A stretch of DNA of 64,000 nucleotides from contig JAWLAE010000001.1 of NCBI GenBank assembly GCA_041395625.1, forward strand, positions 372,001 to 436,000, in the 5' to 3' direction. The notes beneath the pieces are model-generated. The model was given only the letters and a program-made list of their open reading frames with translations, was not told the DNA's origin and searched no databases. Position numbers and translations under genes: made by a program. This DNA is from CADEED01 sp041395625 (GTDB lineage Bacteria > Pseudomonadota > Gammaproteobacteria > Steroidobacterales > Steroidobacteraceae). Below, in pieces: positions 25,393 to 33,559 of this stretch; position 1 is the stretch's first letter, and every line of letters starts with the position of its first letter.

Positions 25393-25615
25393 ACGTTTGC
25401 AGTGGCTCGAAGCGGAGATGGCGATGCAGCGTGCGCTGTTGGCGATCTCATTGCGCGAAGAAGCGCGTGATGCTGAGGAGCGGTTGCCCGTCACAGCACT
25501 GCGCAGCAAGGTTGGCGTGTCGCTCCTGAAGAACAGGGCCGTGCTGTTCACCGCGCTGCAGCTGCTCACCCGTTGGTGGCGACATCGCAGCAGCAGCGCC
25601 CGTCCGCGCGCCTGA
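25379..25615 (+). CDS. Small protein following the DUF883/holin-like pair (YqjK-like position)
   Basis: 78 residues from the ATG at 25379, overlapping the previous stop by 14 nt. Mostly helical and charged (LQWLEAEMAMQRALLAISLR), with a weakly hydrophobic segment near residues 50-65 (KNRAVLFTALQLLTRWW). In enterobacteria yqjD-yqjE are followed by a small yqjK gene; position and size fit but sequence identity cannot be judged by eye. Confidence 0.65.
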   Translation: MPSTERLQWLEAEMAMQRALLAISLREEARDAEERLPVTALRSKVGVSLLKNRAVLFTALQLLTRWWRHRSSSARPRA

Positions 25616-25692
25616 CCGTCGCCCAACATTCCAGTGACCAGCCCGAACATGGGCTACGCGCACTGCAGCCGCCGCTGAGGTAGAGTGAAAGC

Positions 25693-27090
25693 ATGTCCAG
25701 CTCCAGCATAGCGGCGTGGTTCCGCAGCACTCTGAATCTCCCTTTCGAGATCACGTTTCCCCTGCTGATAATTGTACTGACACTGGCGGGTTTGTTTGCC
25801 GTGAGCGAGTGGTCTGTGAGGCGGCTCGATCGCACGTCCACCGAATTGGAGACCGCAGTGCAGGTAGGCGAGCTGATTCAGCAATGGCGTGTCGGCATGC
25901 TGGAAGCGGAGTCCGGTCAACGCGGCTACCTATTGACCGGTAAGACCGACTATCTGAAACCGCTGATGGCGGCTGGGAAACGTTTGCCGCTAGTCATGCA
26001 GCAGTTGCGTGCCAAGGTGGCGGACGATCCACCGTTGCGTGTCCTGGTCGCAGAACTTGCGGCGCCAGCACGAGCCAAGTTCGCGGATCTGGCACTGACG
26101 CTGCGCCTGATGCAGGACGGTGAGCCGCAGCTGGCGATGCAACAAGTCGAGAGCGGCGAAGGCATGCGCTTGATGGCGGACTTGCGAGAGCGCTTCGCAG
26201 CGCTCGAGATGCTGGCTGCAAACCGGGCGACAGAGGCGCGGGCGGCGCGAGAGCGCAACGCATTGATCGCCAGAGTAGCGATTCTGTTCTCGACGCTCGT
26301 GATTGCGGGTCTCATCATCAAACTGCTGCAACTTATCGCTGCGGACGCTGCTCGGCGCGAGCTCATGCGGCGCGAAGAAGTCGCCCGGCGCGAACTGCTC
26401 GAGCAGGAGGTGGCAACCCGTACCAAGGATTTGTCGAGTCTGTCGTCGCACCTGCAACGCGTTGCCGAGGCCGAGAAATCCGAGCTTGCGCGGGAACTGC
26501 ACGATGAGATGGGCGGTCTCCTGACCGCCGCGAAAATGGATCTGGCCTGGCTGCACCACCGCCCGAGTATCAAGTCCGATAACGATTCGCAGGCGAAACT
26601 GGTGAGCCTCGGCACGGTACTGGATCAGGCGATGGGCATGAAGCGGCGGGTGGTCGAAAGTCTGCGGCCGTCGTTACTCGAGCATTTCGGCTTGACAGTG
26701 GCGTTGCAGAGCTACTTCGAAGACATGTGCGCCAAGGCCAATCTGGAGTGTGTCGTGACAGTGCCGGAGTCGGTCGACGGACTCGACCGCGCGGCCCAGC
26801 TCACCTTGTTCCGTATCGCGCAGGAGGCGCTCACCAACGTTCTGCGTCATGCCAAGGCGAAGCATGTGGAACTCGTGCTGGAGCAAGTTGACGACGACTA
26901 CGTGATGACAATCGGGGACGACGGCGTCGGTTTCGATATCGACCAACCCGGCGCGCGGACCAGTCATGGCATCGCCGGCATGCGGCAACGGGCGGCGGGT
27001 CTCGAGGGCGACCTGCAGTTCGAGTCGCCGCCGGGCGGCGGCACTCGCATTACACTGCGCGTCCCGCGAGCTCCTGCAGACTCGGGATGA
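25693..27090 (+). CDS. CHASE3-domain sensor histidine kinase (NarL-type, HisKA_3)
   Basis: 465 residues. Membrane helix about 20-42 (FPLLIIVLTLAGLFAVSEW), a periplasmic CHASE3 domain (~45-190; LEAESGQRGYLLTGKTDYL), a second helix ~195-215, a coiled coil, and a HisKA_3 dimerisation domain with phospho-acceptor His270 (ELARELHDEMGG). The HATPase domain has ALTNVLRHAKAKHVELVLEQ, GDDGVGFD and GIAGMRQRAAGLEG. Kinases of this class phosphorylate NarL/FixJ regulators, and one lies just across the convergent junction. The 3' end overlaps the minus-strand receiver gene by 41 nt. Confidence 0.93.
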   Translation: MSSSSIAAWFRSTLNLPFEITFPLLIIVLTLAGLFAVSEWSVRRLDRTSTELETAVQVGELIQQWRVGMLEAESGQRGYLLTGKTDYLKPLMAAGKRLPLVMQQLRAKVADDPPLRVLVAELAAPARAKFADLALTLRLMQDGEPQLAMQQVESGEGMRLMADLRERFAALEMLAANRATEARAARERNALIARVAILFSTLVIAGLIIKLLQLIAADAARRELMRREEVARRELLEQEVATRTKDLSSLSSHLQRVAEAEKSELARELHDEMGGLLTAAKMDLAWLHHRPSIKSDNDSQAKLVSLGTVLDQAMGMKRRVVESLRPSLLEHFGLTVALQSYFEDMCAKANLECVVTVPESVDGLDRAAQLTLFRIAQEALTNVLRHAKAKHVELVLEQVDDDYVMTIGDDGVGFDIDQPGARTSHGIAGMRQRAAGLEGDLQFESPPGGGTRITLRVPRAPADSG

Positions 27091-27523
27091 GGCGATGGAT
27101 CTCGCGCATCTTGTCGAAGAAGCGGTCGGCGCCGGCGGCGCGACAACGGTCCCGCACCGTGGGCAGATCGTAATTCGTTAGTACGATGACTGGCACGTGC
27201 GGCCGGTCGATCTTCGCGCGCCGAATCACCGGTATGCCGCTGCCAGGCTTCAGCTCCAAATCGACGACCAGCGCGTCGTGTTCGACTTCTGCGATTTTCT
27301 TGAGCGCGTCCTGCTCGGATTCCGAGTAGGCGACGATCTCGAGATCCGGATACTGCGCAAACATGCTCTGCAGGCGCTCCCGCAGCAAGGCCGAGTCCTC
27401 GATCAACAATACGCGCAGCTTGGTGGTCACGGTGGGATCATTGGCGGCGTCCTGCGCACTCCTCGCTTGCGCCAGCGAACTGGGTTCGGTGTTGCGCCCG
27501 CGACGCTCTGGCTGGCCTAACAT
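27050..27523 (-). CDS. Stand-alone response-regulator receiver protein
   Basis: 157 residues from the ATG at 27523; a GTG at 27430 would start right at the domain (VTTKLRVLLIEDSALL). Only a CheY-like receiver is present: acidic pair in IEDS, phospho-acceptor in ALVVDLELKPG, VIVLTNYD. The invariant Lys of the last strand appears as FFDKMREI. It has no output domain, so it may act as a phosphate sink or in a relay. It follows the NarL-type regulator by 12 nt and its 3' end overlaps the histidine kinase gene by 41 nt. Confidence 0.87.
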   Translation of the reverse strand: MLGQPERRGRNTEPSSLAQARSAQDAANDPTVTTKLRVLLIEDSALLRERLQSMFAQYPDLEIVAYSESEQDALKKIAEVEHDALVVDLELKPGSGIPVIRRAKIDRPHVPVIVLTNYDLPTVRDRCRAAGADRFFDKMREIHRLIPSLQELAGRAV

Positions 27524-27535
27524 CGATGTACGCAG

Positions 27536-28180
27536 CTATTGCACCAGGTTGTTCCTGATGGCGTAGCTCGTCATGTCGGCATTGCTCTTCATCGTCATCT
27601 TCTCGAGTATTCGGCTGCGATAGGTGCTGACCGTCTTCACGCTCAGATACAACTGGTTGGCGATCTCCGAGACGGACTCGCCTTTGGCGAGCCGGCAAAA
27701 AATCTGGAACTCGCGTTCGGACAGAATACTGTGCTGGGGCGCATTCGGATCGCCGCGCACGCCGGCGACCAACAGGTCGGCGAGCTCCGGACCGACGTAG
27801 CGGCCGCCACGTGCCACCGTGCGAATGGCGCGGAACAGCTCCGAATCGTCCGTGCCCTTGCCGACGAAGCCGCTGGCCCCGCCGCGCAAGACGTTGAGAC
27901 CATACTGCGCCTCGGGAAAGCCGCTCAGGATGAGCACTCCCATGGACTCATAGTGCACCCGCACGTGTCGCAGCACTTCGAGCCCGGACATGTCCGGCAG
28001 CGACAAATCGAGCAGCAGGATGTCAGCCTGCGTCTGACGCAGTTTGTCGATCGCCTCGCGACCGGTGGCGGCCTCGCCGACCACCTCGAGATCCTGTTGG
28101 CTCTCGATCAACGATTTGATGCCGGCGCGCACGACCTGGTGATCGTCGACGATCATGATTTTGATGCGTTGCATGGACAT
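27536..28180 (-). CDS. NarL/FixJ-family response regulator
   Basis: 214 residues. Receiver ~6-122 (MIVDDHQVVRAGIKSLIE, phospho-acceptor Asp58 in LLLDLSLPDMSG, VLILSGF, FVGKGTD) and LuxR-type HTH ~147-205 (LSEREFQIFCRLAKGESVSE, LYLSVKTVSTYRSRI). Probably the partner of the CHASE3 kinase. A perfect GTAGGA-N4-TCCTAC palindrome lies 58 nt upstream of its start and could be an autoregulatory site. Confidence 0.93.
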   Translation of the reverse strand: MSMQRIKIMIVDDHQVVRAGIKSLIESQQDLEVVGEAATGREAIDKLRQTQADILLLDLSLPDMSGLEVLRHVRVHYESMGVLILSGFPEAQYGLNVLRGGASGFVGKGTDDSELFRAIRTVARGGRYVGPELADLLVAGVRGDPNAPQHSILSEREFQIFCRLAKGESVSEIANQLYLSVKTVSTYRSRILEKMTMKSNADMTSYAIRNNLVQ

Positions 28181-28237
28181 GTCAGGATGCTAAGCGTCAA
28201 ACGGCGCGGCCCGAAGAATCTATCGACTTGTCTTCAG

Positions 28238-28253
28238 GTAGGAGTAATCCTAC
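28238..28253. promoter_or_regulatory. Palindromic box upstream of the NarL-type regulator
   Basis: GTAGGAGTAATCCTAC: perfect 6-bp arms with a GTAA spacer, between the regulator (start 28180) and the stop of the cardiolipin synthase gene. NarL-family dimers such as RcsB bind similar AGGA-N4-TCCT boxes. A palindrome of opposite polarity, CCTAC-ATTG-GTAGG, is at 43314-43327 before the baeRF3 gene. Confidence 0.45.
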
Positions 28254-28262
28254 ACGGTGGTG

Positions 28263-29531
28263 TCACAGCTGAGAACGGAAGTGACTGGTAACCCATTCAC
28301 GTGCGCGCAGTACGGTCCCGCGCCGCCGCCAACGGCGCAGCACGAACCGCCGCGTGTGCGCCAGATCCGCCTCGAACAGCGCTGTCAGCCGTGCCGCTAG
28401 CGGCTCGCTGAACACATTGAGATTGGCTTCGTCGTTGAGCCTGAAGGAGCGGGTATCGAAGTTCGCCGATCCGACCGACACCCAGCAATCGTCGACGATC
28501 ATCGTTTTGCAATGGAGCATGGTCGGCAGGTACTCGAAGATCTCGACGCCCGCCTGCAGTAGCTGGTTCCAGCTGGCGTGCGAGGCGTAGCGAACGGCGC
28601 TCACGTCGATGTGTGGCCCCGGCACCATCAAACGAATTCGGACACCCCGCTCACGGGCTTCGAGCAAGGCGCGCAATGTCAGCTGGTCCGGCACGAAGTA
28701 GGAGTTCTGGATGTCGATGCGTTTGCGGGCTGCCGTGATCGCGAGCATCACGAGCAGATGCATGCTGTCAGAGCCGCCGCTCGGCGAACTGCCGAACATC
28801 TGTGCGTCCATGTCGCCTGCCGTATCGAGCCGCGGGAAGTAGGCATCGCCGTGCAGGACTTCGCCCTTGGCCTTGATCCAGTTGTCGAGAAACACCGCCT
28901 GCATCTGCGCGACCACGGGACCGCGGACGCGAAAGTGCGTATCGCGCCAGTGATCCTTGTCGTGGGCGTTGCCGGTCCAGGGAGGAGCGATGCCGACACC
29001 GCCGGTGAAGCCAAGTCTGCCGTCGATGACCAACAGTTTGCGATGAGTGCGATTGTTGAGGCGCGCGATGTGATACCAGGACAGCGGGTGATAGATCTGC
29101 AGCTGCACGCCCGACTCGCGCAGGCATTCCAGCAAGGCGTCGTCCATACGTCGAATGCCGATCCAGTCGAGCAGCATGTGCACGCGCACCCCCCGTCTCG
29201 CGGCAGCCACCAGCTCCGCCGAGAAATCCGCGGCGATCTCACCCCAATAGATGAACGTTTCGAAGGTGATGGTTTGCTCGGCGCTGCGGATGGCGGACAG
29301 CATCGCCGGGAAGATCTCGTCGCCGTTGACGAGCACGTCCACCTGGTTGCCGGACAATATCGACGGGCCCAGCAGTACGCCGGTGGCTTGCCTGAAGTCC
29401 GGGTCGCGCGTGTCGTACCAGCGCGGCGGCGGGCGGCGCAGCTGTCGTTCGGCTGTGACGAAGTTGAGACCGATCGCTATGGCGATGCCAGTGAGCAGGG
29501 CGGTTGCGATCACCACGACGGTCAGTTCCAT
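28263..29531 (-). CDS. Cardiolipin synthase-like phospholipase D protein, copy 1
   Basis: 422 residues. One N-terminal membrane helix (VVVIATALLTGIAIAIGLNF), then two PLD domains each with an HxKx4D motif: RTHRKLLVIDGRLGFTGG and MLHCKTMIVDDCWVSVGSAN. ITFETFIYWGE and NSYFVPDQLTLRALLEARE are typical. Such enzymes join phosphatidylglycerol (or PE) to make cardiolipin at the inner membrane. A second copy is at 42058-43215. It lies 82 nt upstream of the NarL regulator on the same strand. Confidence 0.9.
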   Translation of the reverse strand: MELTVVVIATALLTGIAIAIGLNFVTAERQLRRPPPRWYDTRDPDFRQATGVLLGPSILSGNQVDVLVNGDEIFPAMLSAIRSAEQTITFETFIYWGEIAADFSAELVAAARRGVRVHMLLDWIGIRRMDDALLECLRESGVQLQIYHPLSWYHIARLNNRTHRKLLVIDGRLGFTGGVGIAPPWTGNAHDKDHWRDTHFRVRGPVVAQMQAVFLDNWIKAKGEVLHGDAYFPRLDTAGDMDAQMFGSSPSGGSDSMHLLVMLAITAARKRIDIQNSYFVPDQLTLRALLEARERGVRIRLMVPGPHIDVSAVRYASHASWNQLLQAGVEIFEYLPTMLHCKTMIVDDCWVSVGSANFDTRSFRLNDEANLNVFSEPLAARLTALFEADLAHTRRFVLRRWRRRGTVLRAREWVTSHFRSQL

Positions 29532-30109
29532 GACTCGTGCTTTCGGGGCGGCGCCCCTGCGACTATTGGCGCCGCGTTGCGACGGTGCAGCGGCCAGCTA
29601 CTGCAGCGTATCATGCGCAGCGCCGCTCGGCGTCGATCACGCAGCGATCGACGAGCTTTCAAATGAGCACGCGAAGCGTCGAGTCACTCGATGCTGAGCG
29701 ATGAGGTCACGGAAGTCGAGCTCGTAAACATGATCGGCGACGCAGACGATCGTCGGTGGACAACCCGAAAGCAGCAGCCACTTATTGTGCTCTGCCGTGG
29801 CGCCCGACGTGCCGACTGGCGGTTCCTGGTCGATCCCCTCCGCAGCTCCGCCTGGCGTTGAGTACGGCGGCAGCATGGTCAGACACGGGTGTACCGAGTG
29901 CGATGCACCAAGATACTGAACGAGCTCCTGCCCGCCCCAGCCCGTGGCCACGCCGATGGAGAGTACGCCAGAGTTCGTCAGGTTTGAGAGCGTGATATCG
30001 ATCTTGCGCCAGCATGCGCGCCGCCCGCAGCGGCACCCAGCATATCGATCTGAAAGCTATCTCAGACGAATACGACGTGGCGCGGTGCCCACGCTGGTAG
30101 CTCAGTTGC
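29532..30109. other. 578-nt stretch without a recognisable gene
   Basis: The minus strand is open at 29637-29951 and beyond, encoding VATGWGGQELVQYLGASHSV and later HVYELDFRDLIAQH, but I recognise no family and see no ribosome site. It could be a decayed gene between the ferritin-like cluster and the cardiolipin synthase. No RNA gene or terminator seen. Confidence 0.35.
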
Positions 30110-30355
30110 TCACTTCGATTTGTCATGACCGACCTGCTGCATCGCGTCGGGGTCGCCCTTGGCCTTGGCGCGACGTTTGCCATGCTGCTCTGCTTCTTCA
30201 AGTTCCGCTGCCGTTGCGACATCCTCTGGCTTCGCGCGACGCGCTGCCTCATCGATGTCCGCTGACTCCACGAACTCCTCGACGGCGTTGCGATAGCGGC
30301 GCGCGGCTTCGTAGTCGCCTTCGCCCTGAATTTCTCCCTTCGAATTCGCTGTCAT
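30110..30355 (-). CDS. Small charged stress-type protein of unknown function
   Basis: 81 residues from the ATG at 30355, with a strong TAGGAGG site 6 nt upstream. Entirely hydrophilic and helical (GDYEAARRYRNAVEEFVESA, AAELEEAEQHGKRRAKAKGD). Similar small proteins occur in general-stress clusters of proteobacteria. Follows the ferritin-like gene by 26 nt, so it is probably its operon partner. Confidence 0.72.
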   Translation of the reverse strand: MTANSKGEIQGEGDYEAARRYRNAVEEFVESADIDEAARRAKPEDVATAAELEEAEQHGKRRAKAKGDPDAMQQVGHDKSK

Positions 30356-30381
30356 GAGATTCCTCCTAACAAAGTGCGATG

Positions 30382-30975
30382 TCAGTGTGTCCGGTGGTCG
30401 GCGAGTGCCTGGGGGCGCATCATCGATGGCAATGACGACGGCTTGGCGGTGAACTGCAAGTCGTCGAGCAGATTGGTCATCTTGTTGAGATGCGCTTCGC
30501 TCGAAAGGATGATTTCGCACACCATCTTCCGGGTGATGCCGTCCACGCTGCTCAAGCTCATTACGGTGGTACGCAGCGCTTCGATGACAGCGCGCTCCGT
30601 GCCCAGCAGTTGGCACATGCTTTCAGCCAGTGCCGGCGATTGTTGATCGTCACAGCCACTGCAAGCTGCAAGCTGTGGCAGATCGAACTCTGGTTCTCCG
30701 CCCAGTTGGACGATGCGCTCGGCAATTCGGTCGGCATACTCGAGCTGAATGCTCGCGTGTACCGAGAACTCCGCGCTGATCAACTGTTCCAGAATGCTCT
30801 CATAGACAGGGCGCTGCTGCCCGCACTGCAATGCGAGTATCAAGGTGCTCTCCAGCGCCTCGTTCAGCAACGCTACATCCTGCGCACGGCTGAGCTCCTC
30901 CTCGGGGAGTGCCAGGCGCGACCCATGGATCTGCGGCGCAATGCCAAAGCTGGCACTGTCTCCAAGGCGTGCCAT
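30382..30975 (-). CDS. Ferritin-like four-helix protein (bacterioferritin-related)
   Basis: 197 residues. Pattern of four long helices with carboxylate/histidine pairs: ALLNEALESTLILALQCG, SAEFSVHASIQLEYADRIAE followed by RIVQLGGEPEFD, then GTERAVIEALRTTV and SSEAHLNKMTNLLDDL. ERIVxLGGxP resembles the bacterioferritin second helix. It might store iron or bind a di-metal site; several canonical ligands cannot be confirmed by eye. Two nt (after the DUF1328 stop) separate it from the gene upstream, so the three genes 31144-30110 form one operon. Confidence 0.6.
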   Translation of the reverse strand: MARLGDSASFGIAPQIHGSRLALPEEELSRAQDVALLNEALESTLILALQCGQQRPVYESILEQLISAEFSVHASIQLEYADRIAERIVQLGGEPEFDLPQLAACSGCDDQQSPALAESMCQLLGTERAVIEALRTTVMSLSSVDGITRKMVCEIILSSEAHLNKMTNLLDDLQFTAKPSSLPSMMRPQALADHRTH

Positions 30976-30976
30976 G

Positions 30977-31144
30977 TCAGGTTCCTTTACGCATGATGCT
31001 CATGAAGAACGTGATTGCCGCGACGATCAGGAACACGAAGAACAGGATCTTGGCGATCGAGGCGGCACCGGCCGCGATGCCGGTGAACCCGAACACTGCC
31101 GCGATCAGCGCGATTACGAAAAATATGACGGCGTAGTGCAACAT
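30977..31144 (-). CDS. DUF1328 small membrane protein (YtjA type)
   Basis: 55 residues with AGGAG 7 nt before the ATG at 31144. Two membrane helices: LHYAVIFFVIALIAAVFGF and SIAKILFFVFLIVAAITFF, linked by TGIAAGAA, exactly the DUF1328 signature. Stress-linked membrane peptides of unknown mechanism. First gene of the operon with the ferritin-like protein. Confidence 0.93.
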   Translation of the reverse strand: MLHYAVIFFVIALIAAVFGFTGIAAGAASIAKILFFVFLIVAAITFFMSIMRKGT

Positions 31145-31190
31145 GATTGACTCCTTTGGGCAGTCTCGCCGCGTGGTGCGGCCAGTGTCG

Positions 31191-31624
31191 TCAATTTGCA
31201 GCAGCGCGACGACCGGCACAGTCGGTGGAAGACCCGCCGAGTTGTCGGACGCCGCCCACGTTGATGATGCTGGCATCGCTGTGGATCTCGGTCGTACCAT
31301 CGATCCGATAGAATTGACGCGTCTCGAGAACCTGCGACAAACGTGACTGCAACTCGCTTGGCATTGCGCCGATTTCGTCAAACAACAAACTGCCACCCGC
31401 GGCGCGTTCGGACGCCCCGGCGAGCAATCGTTTTGCGCACGTGACGCTGCCCTTCAAATGACCGAAGAACTCCGCCTCGATCAGGCTTGCGGGAATGGAG
31501 CCACCGTTGACAGCGATGAACGGCTCAGTCGCGCAATCCGTTGAATGCTCTGACTTGCGGGGAGCGGCGCGAGTCCTTGGGGCTGAAGCTGATCGAAATA
31601 GATACCTGCTACGTCAGTGGGCGC
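31191..31624 (-). pseudogene. Remnant of an NtrC-type sigma-54 activator AAA+ domain
   Basis: Reading the minus strand: APTDVAG at 31624 downwards matches the segment before Walker A; the Walker A region itself is missing; then TEPFIAVNGGSIPASLIEAE, FFGHLKGSVT (normally ELFGHxKGAFTGA), AAGGSLLFDEIGAMPSELQS (Walker B) and RIDGTTEIHSDASIINVG. The GAFTGA loop that contacts sigma-54 reads GSVTCA, a TAG stop precedes APTDVA, and no HTH follows. This is a decayed, non-functional fragment of about 145 codons. Confidence 0.75.
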
Positions 31625-31740
31625 CTACATCAGGTCGAGCTGTTTGTCTGACGGCAGCAGCGGCGCGCGCAGCGCACAGTGCCAGTCACTCGCTCGTAGC
31701 TGAGCGATGCTGCAACACACTGACCAAGCGGAGTTGAGAC

Positions 31741-32151
31741 ATGGAAACGATACTTACCAGGACTGCAATTGCAGCGCTGCTCGGCTTTGCGCTGGCTGGC
31801 TGCAATCAAGCGGAGAGCCCGCGCGAGGTGCGCAACGACGTCGCCGAAGCGCAGCGCGAGAAAGCTGAGAACGTCGCCGAGGCGAGATCGGAAGCACGCG
31901 AGGAAATGCGCGAGGAGCGGGATGACATGTTCGACAGCAATCCTGCCGAGGACGTTCGTGAGGAATCCGTGCAGGGCGCTTACGAAGTTGCCATTGCCAA
32001 AGCCGAAGGCGATCACAAGATCGCAACTGAGGCCTGCGAGGCCATGGCAGGCCAAGCACAGGAAAATTGCAAGGACAAGGCGGATCGGGCGCTCGAGGAA
32101 GCGAAGCGCAAGGCCGAACAGGCGCGTGACCAAGGCAAAACGATGTCCTGA
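31741..32151 (+). CDS. Charged lipoprotein with C-x10-C motif
   Basis: 136 residues. Lipobox FALAGC with Cys21. Long Glu/Ala/Arg-rich helix (NDVAEAQREKAENVAEARSE), then GAYEVAIAKAEGDHKIATEA with Cys99 and Cys110 ten residues apart, and a charged tail. It aligns well with the lipoprotein at 23836-24297 (YxVAxxxAxGxxxxAxExC then AQxxCK). It sits 35 nt upstream of the BON-domain lipoprotein and is probably co-transcribed. Function unknown, envelope-located. Confidence 0.78.
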   Translation: METILTRTAIAALLGFALAGCNQAESPREVRNDVAEAQREKAENVAEARSEAREEMREERDDMFDSNPAEDVREESVQGAYEVAIAKAEGDHKIATEACEAMAGQAQENCKDKADRALEEAKRKAEQARDQGKTMS

Positions 32152-32186
32152 GCGCTAATTCGCTCGGCACGACAAAGGAACCAATA

Positions 32187-32732
32187 ATGAAATCACGGAA
32201 AATTTTGATGGTGCTGCTAACTAGCGTTGCACTGGTCGCTGCGGCGGGATGTTCACCCACCCGGACGCAGAAATCGATGGGCGAGCAGATTGACGATACG
32301 GTCCTCTTGACCAAGGTCAAAGCAGCCTTGATCGGGGACGAGGTGACCAAGGCGCGCCAGATCGATGTCGAGGTGTTCCGCGGCACGGTACAGCTGAATG
32401 GCTTCGTGGATTCGGCGGAGCAGAAATCACGTGCAACGACAGTAACGCGCGGTGTGGAAGGCGTGCGCAAAGTGCAGAACAACCTGGCGGTAGCCGTCGG
32501 TGGGGAATCGGTCGGGCAAGTGGTGGATGACGCTACAATCACGACCAAGGTGAAGGCGGCGTTGGCAGACGATGCTGCAACGAATGCGTTTCAGATCAAT
32601 GTCGAGACGAAGAATGGCGTGGTTCAGTTGAGTGGCTTCGTGGACAACTCCGCCGGCAAGGCCGCTGCTACCCGGGTGGCGCGCAGCGTCGGTGGTGTGC
32701 GCAGCGTGCGCAACGAGATCGACGTGAAGTAG
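32187..32732 (+). CDS. Lipoprotein with two BON domains (OsmY/DolP-like)
   Basis: 181 residues. Lipobox VAAAGC near residue 22. Two BON repeats, ~38-105 and ~112-180: DDTVLLTKVKAALIGDE, RGTVQLNGFVDSAEQKSRA, and DDATITTKVKAALADD, NGVVQLSGFVDNSAGKAAA. BON domains bind phospholipids and support outer-membrane integrity under osmotic or envelope stress. Downstream of the C-x10-C lipoprotein; a hairpin lies about 70 nt after the stop. Confidence 0.93.
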   Translation: MKSRKILMVLLTSVALVAAAGCSPTRTQKSMGEQIDDTVLLTKVKAALIGDEVTKARQIDVEVFRGTVQLNGFVDSAEQKSRATTVTRGVEGVRKVQNNLAVAVGGESVGQVVDDATITTKVKAALADDAATNAFQINVETKNGVVQLSGFVDNSAGKAAATRVARSVGGVRSVRNEIDVK

Positions 32733-32798
32733 CTGCTTCCACCGTATCCTGAGTGGCGACTGGCCCGTTCGCCTGTGGAGCGGGTCATCTTTGTGGGT

Positions 32799-32838
32799 AA
32801 AAAAAGAGCCCGGAGGGCGGGAGGGTCCGACCGGGCTC
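32799..32838 (-). terminator. Rho-independent terminator oriented on the minus strand
   Basis: Stem GAGCCCGG (32806-32813) with CCGGGCTC (32831-32838); on the minus strand it is followed by a run of seven U (A-tract 32799-32805 on the plus strand). Both flanking genes are on the plus strand, so the orientation has no annotated gene to serve. Confidence 0.6.
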
Positions 32839-32975
32839 GTCATTCCAGGCCCGAGGGGGCAATGGGTCTGGAACTGCCTGTATAATGACTGTCCGTGCTT
32901 GGCTGCTACAGCCAGCGCCCAACTCAAGAACGTGTAGGTAAGGTCTGACGACTGCGCGCCGCTCGGGGATACACC

Positions 32976-33374
32976 GTGATTGATCGGGGAAAAACAAGGA
33001 TCGTGGTGGCCGAGGACAATGCAGATCTGCGCACCTTGCTGCAGCTGGTGATCGATGCCGAAAACGATCTCGGCTGCGTGGGCGCGACAGGCTCGCTCAG
33101 CGATGTGGCCGCGCTCGCATCCCGCGAAGCGGCGGATGTCGTTGTGTTGGACTTGGAACTGAATGGCGAATCGAGCCTGCATCACCTGTCAACGTTGCGC
33201 GATGCCTGCCCCGCCGCGCGCTTCGTCATTTACAGCGGCCACGCTCACCCGAAAATGAAAGAGGGTGCCATGTTGGCCGGTGCCAGCGATTACGTGTTGA
33301 AGTCGGGCGACTCCGGCGAGCTGCTGCAGGCCATTCGCGCCGCCATGCAACGCGAACGACCTGTGGCCAGCTGA
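32976..33374 (+). CDS. Receiver-only response regulator, GTG start
   Basis: 132 residues from GTG. CheY-like receiver: VVAEDNADLRTLLQLVIDAE, phospho-acceptor in VVVLDLELNGES, FVIYSGHAHPK and the conserved Lys in YVLKSGDSGEL. No DNA-binding or enzymatic output. A TATAAT hexamer at 32881-32886 is a possible -10 element, without a clear -35. Cognate kinase unknown; the very large hybrid kinase 0.8 kb downstream is a candidate. Confidence 0.88.
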   Translation: MIDRGKTRIVVAEDNADLRTLLQLVIDAENDLGCVGATGSLSDVAALASREAADVVVLDLELNGESSLHHLSTLRDACPAARFVIYSGHAHPKMKEGAMLAGASDYVLKSGDSGELLQAIRAAMQRERPVAS

Positions 33375-33405
33375 CGGCCTAACGACACAAGGCGGTTTCG
33401 AACGC

Positions 33406-33516
33406 TCAGGTGAGGATCACCGAGATCTGATTCGGATCCCCCATGACGTGGGATTCGTATCTTTCGTATTCGGCGCGGACCGCGAGATTCCGCCAGCGAA
33501 ACTGCGCGACGCACAG
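33406..33516 (-). pseudogene. Possible 3' remnant of an outer-membrane beta-barrel gene
   Basis: The minus strand encodes VAQFRWRNLAVRAEYERYES followed by HVMGDPNQISVILT and a stop. This resembles the last strands of OmpA-like barrels (consensus WxxRAEYERY...SVGLTYRF), but the terminal aromatic residue is missing and nothing upstream continues the frame. Short, so chance similarity is possible. Confidence 0.35.
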
Positions 33517-33559
33517 CATGCGCGCGGCCAAGGCGATCCTGCTACTGCGGGCTGGTAGC

